Below, piece by piece: positions 38,098-49,814 of a DNA stretch of 64,000 nt. Every line of letters starts with the position of its first letter. Position 1 is the stretch's first letter. Made by a program: the position numbers and the translations under genes. The notes beneath the pieces are model-generated. The model worked only from the letters and a program-made list of their open reading frames with translations. It searched no databases and had not been told where the DNA came from. The stretch is from NCBI GenBank assembly GCA_038363925.1, contig JAQQWL010000007.1, positions 1,302,001-1,366,000 of the forward strand. The letters are read 5' to 3'. The DNA comes from Apiospora phragmitis. Its lineage: Eukaryota; Ascomycota; Sordariomycetes; Amphisphaeriales; Apiosporaceae.

Positions 38098-41000
38098 TAC
38101 TCAAATGTACCTGGGAAAAACCTCCTAGGTCATCATCCCTTGACTACACCAAGCCCCCCTACTTTTGATGTTATTGCATCACAGATATCTTTTGCATCTT
38201 CAGGCGTTAACTTCTCTTTTTGGCCTTTTGTTTTTGGGTTGCCATCAGTGTCACATTGGACCCTTCGGTTCTTCGAGAACACGACTCCTCATTTGAATAT
38301 CTCTTTATTTTACACCGGTTGGGTTCAGGAAACTATTTGAACCTTTTGGGAGTTTGGCAGGTTTGCCATTGATTTTTTTTCTACCGGTTTGGCTGCGGTG
38401 ACAGCATGTTTGGTGATACCAGGATATACCGTCATGAGGTTTTTTTTTGTTCTTCGCTTTTTCTTTGTACACTGAATGAGGATGAGCCGACTCGGAGTAC
38501 ATGCATACGGGATATCCCGTCGAGGGCGCCTCGGAGGCTTTTGCCTTGATTATTGGCTTGGGTACGAACATCGTACCCCTCCATACTTCCTGTCAGAAGA
38601 TGGAGTACCTCGTAGAAGTCGAACCTAGCTTGTGGTTACTTCTAGGACGAGGAAGAAAGGGGGGTTCAGGGAGACAGGGTGAACCCCCAGACGTGAGACG
38701 ATTAGTGTCTTGTCAATGTCGCGTTGTGTTGCACCACTACTATATCGCCGAAAGTAGGCTTGGTGCTTGAGCCTTCTATCATTGCAATATACGACGCAGC
38801 TTGGCATTGAAATTACTTCAGGATACTACTTCCTTTTTTTGCGTGACTGTTGACGTATATGATGCGGTGTCTCGTCTGTCTTACCTTACGGGTATAAGCA
38901 GGGGTGACTTGATCTACTGTTTGCGTGTTGGGCTTTGATATTCGTATTTATCTATCCGTTTTTCCTACGCGGTACATAATTTTTGCCAGTCTTTATGCCA
39001 GGGGGTTCCGGCTCGCTTGTCATCGCTCGCTTACTGCCAGCCACCGACGTAGGTTATAGCCGTAAGAAGTGTTATTCATGTTCGTTTAGGCTTCCGTCTG
39101 CGCCAAGCATGTTCTCCCGCGATCAGGAGGGCATAGACTCTCTACTCAGCCATGGCAGGTGTTTGATTTTGTAGCTAGTAAGCTTACTAATGGTCTTGTT
39201 TACATGGGTGCTATGAAATATACGAGCTACCCCTATTTCGCCAAGTCGAGGTCAAATAGGGGTAGGACGTATATTTTGGTTTTGCCGATTCTGGGAGAGG
39301 GGATGTGAACAAAGCCAAAACCCCCATTCGAGGGAAATTCTAACAGCAAATGATCGCCCTTCTGTTCTGGGGTTGCGGCTGTGGCCTAGGCAATCATAGT
39401 CGTGGATACTATGAAGAAGCCCAGCAGGTATTACAAGCTGCCTTGATATCGCCTCGCTACCGGACGGGATGTTCCAGAGAATACAACTTTCGCGAACGTG
39501 ACGAACCTCTAAGCACGCGGCACATCATAAAATGAGCATTGCAAGTGCATCCTCCTTCACCTCTCTCCCCAACAGCCATGGGGGGAGGGATATATATTCG
39601 GCAATAGTTGCTGGTGGCACGGCATTTGCAAAGCGGCTCGTCCTGCCGGCCGTGGGAAAGGTCATGCCCACCACCCACGAGATTGGTCGGGCGTGCATAC
39701 GTACAAATCCATGTTTGCTGCAAGAGGAAAAATCTGGGGTAACATGGCCAAGGGCTGGCCCAGCGAAAGGGGTCGAGCCGATTCGTACCTCCCTCCTGTG
39801 GGCTTTGTATCGATGCCAAAACTCAAGGGAAGATGCTTGTTGGGAGCAGCCGCATAGCTGACCTGGTCACTGCAGGAAAATCAGTTATCCAATGCTCACG
39901 TCAGAACTGCATTTTCTCGGGCACTCGCAACAGGCCTCAAGGGATACGAAAAGTGACGCTCCCATTTTGCTGACAGGCCGGTTCAGGGACGGCGGTTTTT
40001 GACAAAGTATTCTCCAAGATACGCCAAAAGAAGCAGAACGACAGCTGCAAGTACGCTTGCGGTAGTATTGGCGTATATATCATTGAATCAAGTATCGCGC
40101 TTTTATTAATAATCCGTTGTAGGTAGGTTCTAGCTTTGCGGTTCCAGTGCTGGTGGGCCTGGTAGGCTGAACGTGAGCAAACTTTGATTGTAGTAAATTG
40201 CCCTTGGCCGTTGCGATGCTCGCGGACGTTGATCAGAGCCTGCATCGACGCCGACTAGTACGTCGCATGACTTCGGGAGCAGACGAAAAAGCAATACGAG
40301 GAGAAGAGCAAGGAAATTGCATTGCTGTGAGATCTGCAGCGGAGTGATGGCCAATGTCGTCGTCGTTACCGAGCCCGATGCTCACCGCTCATGTGAACCA
40401 ATTTGAGCCGTACGGCTTTTGGGAGCGCCTGGAAGTTGGATTTTACTTGGATATGGATCAGCCGTTGAGACAAGCGAGCCCAAACACCACATGGCTTTTT
40501 TTCTCTCCTTTCCCACCCGAAGCCGCATTACAGATGAATGTTGGTTCGGTTAATGGGACATGCGTTGGCATTGCCAGATGTTGTGGCACCACAAATCGAT
40601 GCCTGAATCTGGCACAAGATCTAACCGACATACATCAGGCTAAGCGATCTCACGGCGATCTCAGGCATGGATATATCTGCATACCTGATAAGGCATCTGC
40701 ATCTAGCTAAATTGCAGGCGCACGTGGGAATTCGAGATTGGGTTAGCCCATGCAGGCAGTTCCAAGAGACCACATTAGAGACTCGCGCAGGAGGATGCAT
40801 CAGAAGAAAGTAGGTGGTGGCATTCTTCTTCGCAAGGTGTTACCGAGCAGCTGTAGCTGATCTAGATACGGGAGGTGCCAAGGTGCCATGTTGATCGGAG
40901 AGACCCCGGTCACTGGGGAGACCGACACGTCGTCCGATAATCCTGTCCGACTCTGAGCATTTCCGACATTGTTACCAGCCTGTCTATGTATCTGTCTGTC

Positions 41001-41821
41001 TGTCTGTAACGGCATACATACTTCTGCTGACAGAAAATGGAGGGGCAAAGTGTGCCTAACCTTACCTATCGTAGTGATTAGGTTGCTGAGGGACACGGCA
41101 TCGGAGTGATTGGACAATTTCTGTACGATCGCAGATCGGGACCGTTGACGTAGTTTAGAGCAGCTTGGACCCTGGAATTAGTGCAATATGCACGAGCTGA
41201 CTGCCAGAACCATTGACAAATGTAACCCCAATTTGTGTTGCAGCAAGCAAACAGCGTGACAGCCAGCCAGCCCTGTTACGACTGAACGTTCATTATCACC
41301 AGTTGAAGGGAGATGACACACCTATACAAAACCCCTTTCAACATTGTTTCTGTAACTACATACCTATCAATCGGTGAGGCGATGTCGCTGATGGTATTAT
41401 CCATACTTCTCACAGACACTTTTGACGAAGGTGAGGCGGGATCCACTGCGTCACCCGGACCCTCACCCACAACCAGGTTCGGTCAAGATGCCGAGTCGAT
41501 TGCCCTCTCGAGATGAACCTCTATTCTATCTGGAAAACGAAGGGAAAGTCCTGGGAAACCACGACTGGTAATGCGGAGAAATCGAAATTGAACAAACAGC
41601 CAGGTCACGGGCCACATTACCCATTACCAACATAACCTCTTACACAGCGTCCTTCTCTCTGAGGTACAGTACCGACTGACCAGAAATGCAGCATGTCATG
41701 GACTTCTTTAATTTTGCAATTCAGGGTCCTGCAGGTGCCTGCTAGTGCGTTCTTAAACTCCCTGGGTTCCGCTTAGTGGGAAGGAGCACGCCCCAGTGGC
41801 CCCCCGGTTTGCCCAGCACCC
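38098..41821. other. intergenic, no gene recognised
   Basis: About 3.7 kb of ordinary composition. Scattered open frames such as 40354-40710 (+, 118 codons) carry no motif, repeated spacing or splice context that would support them. T-rich tracts near 38360-38450 suggest the 3' region of the preceding gene. Confidence 0.35.
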
Positions 41822-42480
41822 CTACTGGCCATAGAAACCCACAGCCAACGAAGAGCCATCCATCCGATCGCCGTGTGCCTCAATCTTCTTGACCATCTCA
41901 GTGATCTCACGCTTCCGCAGACCATCGTCCATTCCGTGGCCCTGGGCAGCTAAACGTTAATAATAAGACCAGCCATGACCTCCCACTCTGCTAGCAGAAA
42001 CGGCTGCGGGCTTGCCCGTTTTGTGTGCATGTATTCTGGTTCTGATTTTGATACCCTGTCCCGACCTGAACTGACCTACTTACGCACTTACATGCACACG
42101 ATTTGTTCCTGGGCTCTGTTCATCATCGTCATCATCATCGCTTCCATTGTTTGCGCATCTCACTCACTATGCTCCAAAGTTTATTCACCTAGCAGACCGA
42201 GCCCCCTATGCTTCCATTACCCCTCCAAACATCATAGACCTGTACATTCGAGACCATACCATTATCCCATTATCTGGTCCCGTACCCTGTCTACTCGCTT
42301 GCTTGCTTGCTTCCTTGCTTGCCTACCTACCTACTCAGAACCCAAAACAGCCAGACCTGCCCGTGTGTCTACATCGTCTGCATCTTCGGCTGCAGCTACT
42401 CCATATACTGACACGGTGGGCCACTTTGGCTTCCTGTCTCCGCTTTTGGGCCTCCCAATTTCGATGAGATTCTCATACAT
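41822..42480 (-). CDS. probable small gene, about 83 aa, divergent from CRY-DASH
   Basis: The last exon, 41949-41822, is strongly coding-like: it reads AAQGHGMDDGLRKREITEMV and then KKIEAHGDRMDGSSLAVGFYGQ before TAG, with the C/G-ending codons typical of this genome, and follows an ACGTTTAG acceptor. A candidate first exon, 42480-42357, reads MYENLIEIGRPKSGDRKPKW and ends at a GTCTGG donor in matching phase. That gives 83 aa, a charged soluble protein without signal peptide. The 407-base intron is long for a fungus, so a further small exon may be hidden. The start lies only 118 bases from the CRY-DASH start on the other strand. The family is not recognised; the last exon is far surer than the first. 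Confidence 0.45.
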
Positions 42481-42573
42481 GACTTCTGGACGACCTCAGA
42501 TCAGGCCTTGTTGGTCCCGTTAGAGCTGTTTCCTGAGCTTCTGTCGAGATACTGCTTACATTATTTACCCCTT

Positions 42574-42590
42574 TGACGTCATTGACGTCG
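42574..42590 (+). promoter_or_regulatory. tandem CRE/ATF-like sites before CRY-DASH
   Basis: TGACGTCA (42574-42581), the full palindrome bound by CREB/ATF-type bZIP factors, is followed one base later by TGACGTCG (42583-42590). They lie 9-25 bases before the CRY-DASH ATG, in the 118-base gap shared with the small divergent gene. Function is inferred from the motif only. Confidence 0.5.
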
Positions 42591-42598
42591 GTAGAGAC

Positions 42599-44804
42599 AT
42601 GTCGAGCAACGTCCTCATCTACCTGGTACGCCGGGACCTGCGAGTCTCGGACAACCCTATACTACACCGCCTCGTAACGACCGAGGACCATGGATTCACG
42701 CATCTGTTGCCCGTCTGTGTAATCACCCCCAACGAGTACGAGGTGTCCGGTTTCATCAACAATGGGAGCAGTTCACCCTTTCCCGAAGCCAGGAGTGATG
42801 TCGGCGGCTTCTGGAGATGTGGACCGCACAGGGCCAAGTTCGTCGCTGAGTCGATTTGGGACCTGAAGGATTCCTTTGAATCGCTGAACAGCGGCCTTGT
42901 CATCCGGGTCGGGCAGCCCAGCGAGACCCTCAAGAATCTGGTCAGCGGTTTGAAGGCCGAGGGGTTGAAGGTCGGAGCAATGTGGATGATTTCCCAGGAA
43001 GGTTATGATGAGAAATTGGAGGAGGATTCCGTTTCAGCGTTTTGTGCGAGCGAAAGCATCGAATTCAAACCTTGGGTGGACGAGAAGTACTTTATCGACG
43101 AGTGAGCGATCCCCAACTTTTGTTCCCCTTTCCAACTTGGCCGCGTGGGTCACAGGCGATAAATACGGTTGCTAACCATAGTGCAGCCGTGACCTGAACT
43201 TTGAGAATGCAGAGGATTTGCCGGACGTTTTCACTACGTATCGGAAGAGCATGGAGCCATTGCGAGAAAGACCGAGACAGACAGTGCCAAGACCTCCGAA
43301 CTCTTCGCTTCCGGAGTTCCCTCCCGCATCATCCATTGCGCCCCAAGCGGCACCATTCAAGATCCCAACTGATTTAGGCGGATTCAGAGAAGCCATGCTG
43401 AAGAAAGTCCGGGACTTCATACACTATCTCCCTCCGTTTCCCGAGGATGCGGAGTCTGCCCATCCGTTCCCTGGCGGGGAGACGAATGCGCTTGTTCGCC
43501 TGGATGATATAATAAAGACTGGTGTTGTTCTCGGGTATAAGTCTTCCCGTAATGGTCTGGTGGGAACTGAGTTCAGTACCAAACTATCGGCGTGGCTAGC
43601 ACTGGGTTGCATAACGGGGAGACAAGTCCATTGGAGAATAGTTGATTATGAAGACGGCAAAGATAATGCCTTTGTCGAGGCCGAGGGGTACGGGCAAGGA
43701 GAAAATGAAGGATCCAAAGGTGTGCGGTTCGAGTTGCTGTGGCGGGACTACATGCGACTTTGCCACAAGAAGTTTGGTACGAAACTCTTCCATCGATCAG
43801 GCTTTCGGGAGGACCACAGCCATAAATGGAGAGCCCCTAGAAAGAACGAGGGTGCCCAAGATCAATCGGAATCGGAAACAGCGGAAGACGTTGATCGTAT
43901 CATCCAACGTATTTTCGACGGGACCACTGGTATGGGCCTGATTGACGCAACCCAGCGCGAACTTATCCATACTGGATATACATCGAACCGAGCCCGCCAA
44001 AACGTGGCTAGCTTCCTTGCGAAACACCTCAACATTGATTGGCGCTATGGTGCTGAGTGGTACGAGATGCTCCTTGTCGATTACGATGTGTCCTCCAACT
44101 GGGCGAATTGGCAGTATGTGGCCGGGGTGGGAAACGATCCCAGGGGCGCCGCCAGAATCTTCAACCCCGTCAAGCAAGCCTTTGACTATGACAAGGAAGG
44201 CACCTATGTCCGGCGCTGGGTCCCCGAGGTGCGCGCGCTGGAGAAGCTCGAGCACGTGTTCCAGTGCTGCACGACGCCCAAGGAGGATTGGGACCGCTTT
44301 AACCTGACCGGTCTCGTCATGGCCGAAGATCCTATCAAGAGGATCGACTTTACTGTGGATGGCAAGCCCAACAAGCACGTCAAGCGGCCCTTCGACCGAC
44401 GCCGAAAGGATGGGCGTATTCGTAGTGCCACCAATACCCAGGTCGTAACTGAACGCCAACCCTTGACTGAACAATCCGATAACGCCGCGAACGTGCCCAA
44501 CGGTAATGGCTATGGCGGCCAGTACGGTCCTCCCCAGCCGAGGCAGTTCCCCCAATTTGATCCGCCACGCAGTCCCCGAGGTGGGGGGTTTCGGGGCGGT
44601 CGAGGAGGACGAGGCCCTGGTGGCGGCGGTCGCGGGAGAGGAGGTTATGGCGGTCCTCCGAACAGAGGATTCCCGCGGGGCGGTGGAGGGTTTCGAGGCA
44701 ATGGCCGTGGGCAACAGTACTACGCAAATCCGTATACCCATTATGGACCGCCTCCCGGTCCCGACAGGCCGATGCCATGGGGTCCCGCGCAGGGCCCGGT
44801 ATAG
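42599..44804 (+). CDS. cry: CRY-DASH cryptochrome with C-terminal RGG-rich tail
   Basis: A blue-light flavoprotein of the photolyase/cryptochrome family. Exons are 42599-43101 and 43187-44804 (GTGAGC donor, GTGCAG acceptor), giving 706 aa with no frame break. The N-terminal photolyase domain starts VLIYLVRRDLRVSDNP, the antenna-binding fold. The FAD-binding helical domain includes GYTSNRARQNVASFLAKHL and DYDVSSNWANWQYVAG, followed by GNDPR, which are hallmark blocks of the DASH subfamily rather than CPD or 6-4 photolyases. The last 120 residues are Gly/Arg-rich, with many RGG boxes and a Pro/Tyr-rich end, as in other fungal CRY-DASH proteins, and probably bind nucleic acid. DASH proteins bind FAD and usually MTHF and repair lesions in single-stranded DNA. 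It lies 3 kb from al-2 with a thioesterase gene between. Confidence 0.93.
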
Positions 44805-45503
44805 AGTGCCGCCGCAAGCGTTGCTTCCTTTTACCCCATGCCGCCATCATCATCATTCTTTGATCACCAGTACACACCTCCGCCGTCGCCTCTTTTCCAC
44901 CCTCCTGATGAAACTGCATTCTACCTTCCGTATTAGGAGTACTCCCCTGTGATGAGTTATGACCATTGAAAAATGCAAATTGAAAAAGGAATGCAATATT
45001 TCCTTGGCGTTGTGTAGCATTAACAAACAAACGGGCGACACTGACAAGAGTGGTGGTCAAGACAACACTTGCCTATGTCTCGCACGTTTCAAAGAAGAGA
45101 AGGAGAAAATATGTTCTCAAGGATTCAACTGTACATAACATATTATAGCCATTCCGTGATGCATGCTGCTAGGCGTGTGGTGTTTTGAGATTTGGTGAGG
45201 TTTACTGCAAAGACAACAGAAATTTTTGAAGTCCACACACACATATCTCTCTCTCTCTCTTCTATTGATTTGTAATTCTACACAAGGCTCGGTAGTAGCG
45301 TAACATAACAGATGCGGTTTCCATCCGCTTCTACAGTACAGATCCGAATGATTACTGACGATTACTGATCTAAAATTCGATGCCTGCCTACCTGCCTGCC
45401 TGCACCAAAACACCAGTCCTGCTCAATGAGGTACCCCTTCCTACACAAAAAACGTACCTATGTGCATTACATTTGATAACGGCAGGTGTATGCATACCGG
45501 AGG
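44805..45503. other. intergenic between convergent genes, with simple repeats
   Basis: The 3' regions of CRY-DASH and the thioesterase gene. It contains a short (CT)n tract near 45247-45260 and a CCTG/CCTA tetramer repeat near 45380-45404. No gene seen. Confidence 0.5.
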
Positions 45504-46550
45504 CTACCACCGAGTTTCCAGAGGCGCCAGGTTGATACCCTTGGGCACGACGAACAGGGCGCGTGCCTCGACGCAGACCCTGCCGTTCTCGGCCTCGACG
45601 TGGCCGTGGACCCAGAGCTTGCGGTCGCTCTTGCGGTCGCTCTTGCGGCTGCCGTCCTTGTTCAGAGCCTTGTCCTTGTCTTTGTCTTCGTCGACGACGG
45701 GCCGGGTCCGCACCGTGTAGAAGGCGTTGGTCACGGTGGGCTTCCTGTAGTTGAGCTCGAGGCGGGCCGTGACGCCGGTCCGGCTGGGGAAGCGCAGGAT
45801 GGCGCAGCGGCCCAGCGTCTCGTCCAGCACCGTCGCGAGCGCGCCGCCGTGCACGACGCCGGGCCAGCCGCTCGTGCCGCCGCCGAAGTAGACGACGTTG
45901 ACGAGCTCGCCCGTCGCGGGGTTCCAGAAGACGCGCTGGTACGCCAGGCCCTTGGAGCCGGACAGGGCGCCCGCCGTGACGCTGCTCTTGCGCTTCTCTG
46001 AGCTGCTGGTGCTGTTGTGGCGGTCGCCTTCGTAGGCTGCCCAGGACTGCCAGGCCGGGTCCGCGGATAACTTTTGTACAATGGGCAGCTTCGCGGCCCG
46101 CTCGTGGATGCCGGCGGTCACGTATTGGTCTTCGGGTGTGCCTGGCGCGGGGAGCGGGGGCGGGGAGATGGAGAGGCGGAAGAGGGAGCCGAGGGTGGCG
46201 CCGAGGCAGGCGAAGACGATGGCGTAGACGAGGCCGCGGCGGCACCGGCGAGGAGGGGGTTGTTGCGCTTCTTCTTGTAGTAGTGGCTCTTCGGGCGCCG
46301 TAGTAGATATTTGTTGGGGGCCCTCCGCGGCGATCGTTATCGGGCTTGCTTTGCTGGGTTCATTGCTGCGGATCTCGAAGCGGGCGGGCGTGGTCGCGAA
46401 GGAGAAGCGCTGCTGTGGCCGGAGCTGTTGTTGGGCGCAGCAACGAGTGGTGGCTATTATCGTTGTCGCATGTCGGGCCAGAAGCGAGTGCGAGGGGGCA
46501 GAAACCCGGCCGAGGCGTAGTAGGTTCGTCGGATGTCGAGGTCGGAACAT
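45504..46550 (-). CDS. hotdog-fold thioesterase-like protein, probably mitochondrial and membrane-anchored
   Basis: An intact single-exon frame of 348 aa. The N-terminal 60 residues are rich in Arg, Ser and Ala and almost free of acids, as expected for a mitochondrial targeting sequence. A membrane helix follows at residues about 106-126 (GLVYAIVFACLGATLGSLF). The C-terminal half is a PaaI/THEM4-like hotdog domain with the signature WPGVVHGGALATVLDETLGR, which supplies the acyl-CoA binding helix, then TARLELNYRKPT and VCVEARALFVVP strands. A Lys/Asp-rich insert (EDKDKDKALNKD) interrupts the sheet. Such proteins hydrolyse acyl-CoA thioesters; the substrate here is unknown. Coding GC is high. 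It is convergent to CRY-DASH and divergent to al-2. Confidence 0.85.
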   Translation of the reverse strand: MFRPRHPTNLLRLGRVSAPSHSLLARHATTIIATTRCCAQQQLRPQQRFSFATTPARFEIRSNEPSKASPITIAAEGPQQISTTAPEEPLLQEEAQQPPPRRCRRGLVYAIVFACLGATLGSLFRLSISPPPLPAPGTPEDQYVTAGIHERAAKLPIVQKLSADPAWQSWAAYEGDRHNSTSSSEKRKSSVTAGALSGSKGLAYQRVFWNPATGELVNVVYFGGGTSGWPGVVHGGALATVLDETLGRCAILRFPSRTGVTARLELNYRKPTVTNAFYTVRTRPVVDEDKDKDKALNKDGSRKSDRKSDRKLWVHGHVEAENGRVCVEARALFVVPKGINLAPLETRW

Positions 46551-47886
46551 GGCTGCAGGTCTCAGGGCGCATCGGCAAACAAAACTTCACGATGCTGCTT
46601 AGTACCTACTCGGTAGGTACTCTGGGTACCTGAGGTTTACTGTACTGGACTCAATGCTGATGGTGGCACTCACTGGTGGGGTGCAGTACCGCTGAACTCG
46701 GATCTTTGGGCATGTCCCAGGTCCGGGTAGCACTTGGCACTAAAGAAAGTCGCTATCTGATAGGCGGAGCAATCCGCCAATGGAAATCGGACAAGGACAG
46801 TCAGTAACTCCGAGTCCGCATTACTGGATGAAGTAGTTCGCTCAAGCAAGTGACATCCTCAACAGTATTGTACAGCTTCAATGTGTACTCAATATGATTG
46901 GCTCAGCGTTTCTACGTTGATATTTCGGAAGCAGGTTTTGCTTGATTGGACAATTCGCCTGTACGGACGTATATCATCCTCTATCCAATCCTGTAACATC
47001 GTGAATGCGACTACACAGCAGAACACACCACGTTCTAGACATCGCATTTGCAGAATCCCGTTCATCCACCAGAAAATACGATAGCTTCGAGCGCTAAAGA
47101 ATGGGCTAGGATCAAGCCCGGCCTTTCGGGAATGTCGCAAGTGAAATTAGCAGAAGGGATAAAAAAGGCCAGTCGCGGCTACGCATCTGACGGAAGCTTA
47201 CTATTAGATATCTATGACCTCATTATTATGACTTCTCATGAGGTTGTGTAGGGTGAGGGCAATCAATTGTGGTCCGCCCGCCTCGGCTATTGCATAATGG
47301 CAAGTGCTCGCTTAACAACATGGATGTGTTCTATGCAAGGTCGGCTCTCTCTCTCTAGATTACCACCCACCAGACAGAACGGGTAGGGGCAATCAATCTG
47401 GTCTATTACTTGCTTGCCGTCTCTTCCCGGATCCCAAGAGAATAATAATATTTGTTTGCGCCAGTCCGTCGTCCATTTTGCCTACAGATTTCACTTTCCT
47501 CATGTTATCCTCACGACCCTGGTCAGTAGCCACACACACACACACAAAGTCTAACTTTGGCTGTCACTACTGCGTTGGCGCCTGCACCTCCCGTCGTACT
47601 GTACCTGGCTACGGATTACCTCCCTGCAGATAAAAGAAACTTACGTTATATCAATAATCCTTGGGTGGACGCGCTGCCCCCAGCCGCTGGAGAACACCTT
47701 GCTTATTCAACCTTTGCTTCCATACCACGCTTTATAAGGTTATACTTGTGCAACTCTGGAAGCTTTTGCTTGGTCCTGCACACACTGCCGTAACCGCCTC
47801 TCCCGCGAGATTTGGGTCAAAGTTGCCCACCAGTGATCTATTAGGCCTGGGATTACTAGTATTCAAAATAGAGGCGCTCTTCCATA
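46551..47886. other. divergent promoter region between the thioesterase and al-2 genes
   Basis: About 1.3 kb with no gene recognised. It contains an imperfect 23-base direct repeat (listed separately), a CA microsatellite (47531-47546) and short open frames without motifs. Confidence 0.5.
47251..47403. repeat. two copies of a GGGCAATCAAT motif in the al-2 promoter
   Basis: GGGCAATCAAT occurs at 47257-47267 and 47387-47397, 130 bases apart, in the same orientation. Flanks are also alike: GGGTgA/GGGTaG before, and TGGTC shortly after, so about 23 bases are nearly identical. The copies lie about 490-630 bases before the al-2 start. Such doublets are often sites for a regulator, possibly light-related, but this is inference. 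Confidence 0.5.
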
Positions 47887-49814
47887 ATGGCGTACGACTA
47901 TGCACTTGTGTAAGTTGTTGTCGATCCCATCACCACACCCGCCTTTGCTTTCCCTGCGTGTCTCGACTGACAGTTTCTCCCTGTAGGCATCTCAAGTACA
48001 CCATCCCATTGGCTGCAGTACTCACTCTCATCCAGAAGCCACTGCTCACCAGGCTGGACTTGTACAAGACGTTAGCACTTGTCGTCGTCGCTTTCACGGC
48101 GACGCTGCCGTGGGATTCCTATCTCATCCGCCATGGGGTCTGGACATATCCTCCCGAGGCCATCATAGGCCCAAGGCTCTTCGGCGTGCCAGCTGAAGAG
48201 CTATTCTTCTTCGTGATCCAGACATATATCACATCCATGTTTTATATACTGCTGAACAAGCCCGTGCTGCATTCGCAATACCTGACCAACAAGCACGACT
48301 CTTCGCCAACGGTAGGAGCAGTACGAACTCTGGGCCAGATCCTCTTAGGCACCTGTATCGCTATAGGGGCATACCTCGTTGCCAAGGGCGGTGAAGGGAC
48401 GTATCTGGGACTGATCTTGGTTTGGGCATGTCCCTTTGCTCTTCTCACGTGGACCTTCTCTGGATACTTCATCGCTCGACTCCCTACTTTTTGCATCACC
48501 GCCCCCATTTTCATGCCTACGCTCTATCTTCGGGTCGTGGACGAACTGGCACTGGGCCGGGGGACCTGGTCGATCGAGTCAGGAACGAAGCTGAACCTTT
48601 GTCTATTCGGTAGCCTCGAAATTGAGGAGGCCGTCTTTTTCCTCGTCACAAACGCCTTGATCGTCTTTGGCCTGGTTGCCTTCGACCGCGGGATGGCCGT
48701 GATCAACACATTTCCGGGACTTTTCCCCGATGCACCCGGGACGCCTCCGCCAAGTTTACTTCTTAAGGGCATTCTCACCCGTCCGGGGCAATACGATCTA
48801 CAACGTGTCCATGGGATTCGAGAGGCTGTTGCCACCCTCAAACGCAAGAGTCGAAGCTTCTATCTGGCCAGTGCAGTTTTCCCTGGCCGATTGCGCATTG
48901 ATCTGATATTACTGTTGGTAGCCACCGCGATCTACACAAATCACTCCTGCTAATATTTCATCAGGTATTCGTTCTGTCGCGTAGCGGACGACTTAGTTGA
49001 TGACTCGCCTACCAGAGCAGAAGCACTTGAGTGGATCAACAAGATGACAGGCTACCTTGACCTTGTCTACTCAACGGAGAAGACTATCTCACCTTCGGAT
49101 TCCAAAGTGCAGGAGTATATCCGGAGCAACTTTCCCAAGCCGGCTCAGTTTGCCTTTGAGTTACTTCCAACCAAATTGATGCCTAGTAAGCCGTTCTACG
49201 AGCTGTTGGATGGGTTCAGGATGGATCTTGCCTTCAACCAGAACAAGGAGAATGGTCCCCATATGCCGGCTGATTACCCTATTAAAAACGAGGCGGACCT
49301 GGAATTGTACGCTCATCGGGTCGCGAGCACAGTAGGCGAACTATGCCTGTGGCTTGCTTTCCATCATAACGAGACCAAGCTTTCCAAAGATAAGCAGGAG
49401 ATACTTGCTCTTGCCGCTCGGACCATGGGACATGCGCTGCAATATGTCAACATCGCCAGGGATATTGCAGTAGACGCAGACATGGACCGAGTTTACCTTC
49501 CTACCACGTGGTTGAAAGAGGAGGGCGTGACGCCGCGCGATATCATCAAAGCACCGAGACAAGCGATCGTGGAGGCGCTACGAGAGAGACTCCTTCAACT
49601 TGCATTCAGGGAGTATTCGAGGTCCCGTTCCAACATGAACATGCTGCCCGCCGACGTGCGTGGACCTCTTATTGTGGCAGTGGAGAGCTATATGGAAATT
49701 GGTCGAGTCCTACGGGAAAAGAAGGGCGCGTGGTCACCGAAGGACCCCAAGAGAGCGACTGTGCCCCGTTCGAGGAGGATAATGGTGGCCTGGAAGGTGC
49801 TTGCCTCTCAATAG
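47887..49814 (+). CDS. al-2: bifunctional lycopene cyclase/phytoene synthase
   Basis: Joins two geranylgeranyl diphosphates into phytoene and, through its membrane domain, cyclises lycopene-type ends. Exons are 47887-47909, 47987-48913 and 48965-49814, giving 599 aa, close to Neurospora AL-2. The N-terminal 250 residues form the CarR cyclase domain with several membrane helices and the two related motifs PAEELFFFVIQT and EIEEAVFFLVTN. The C-terminal synthase domain has SRSFYLASAVFPGRLR, the first Asp-rich motif FCRVADDLVDD and the second, NIARDIAVDAD. Intron 2 uses an uncommon GTTGGT donor; only this choice keeps LILLYSFCRVADD in frame. The sequence is intact. It lies 1.2 kb upstream of al-1 in the same direction. 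Equivalent names in other fungi are carRA and crtYB. Confidence 0.95.

Noticed and set aside
40354..40710. 118-codon open frame starting MSSSLPSPMLTAH
   Set aside because: No recognisable domain, no promoter or splice context; length is within chance expectation.
41975..42523. 182-codon plus-strand open frame before CRY-DASH
   Set aside because: Low-complexity composition, no motif, and it overlaps the better supported minus-strand exon chain and its intron.
43797..44741. 314-codon open frame antisense to CRY-DASH
   Set aside because: Sense strand encodes the FAD domain and RGG tail; the antisense product has no motif.
45388..46245. 285-codon Arg-rich open frame on the minus strand
   Set aside because: Out-of-frame shadow of the thioesterase gene in GC-rich DNA; highly repetitive Arg/Pro composition.
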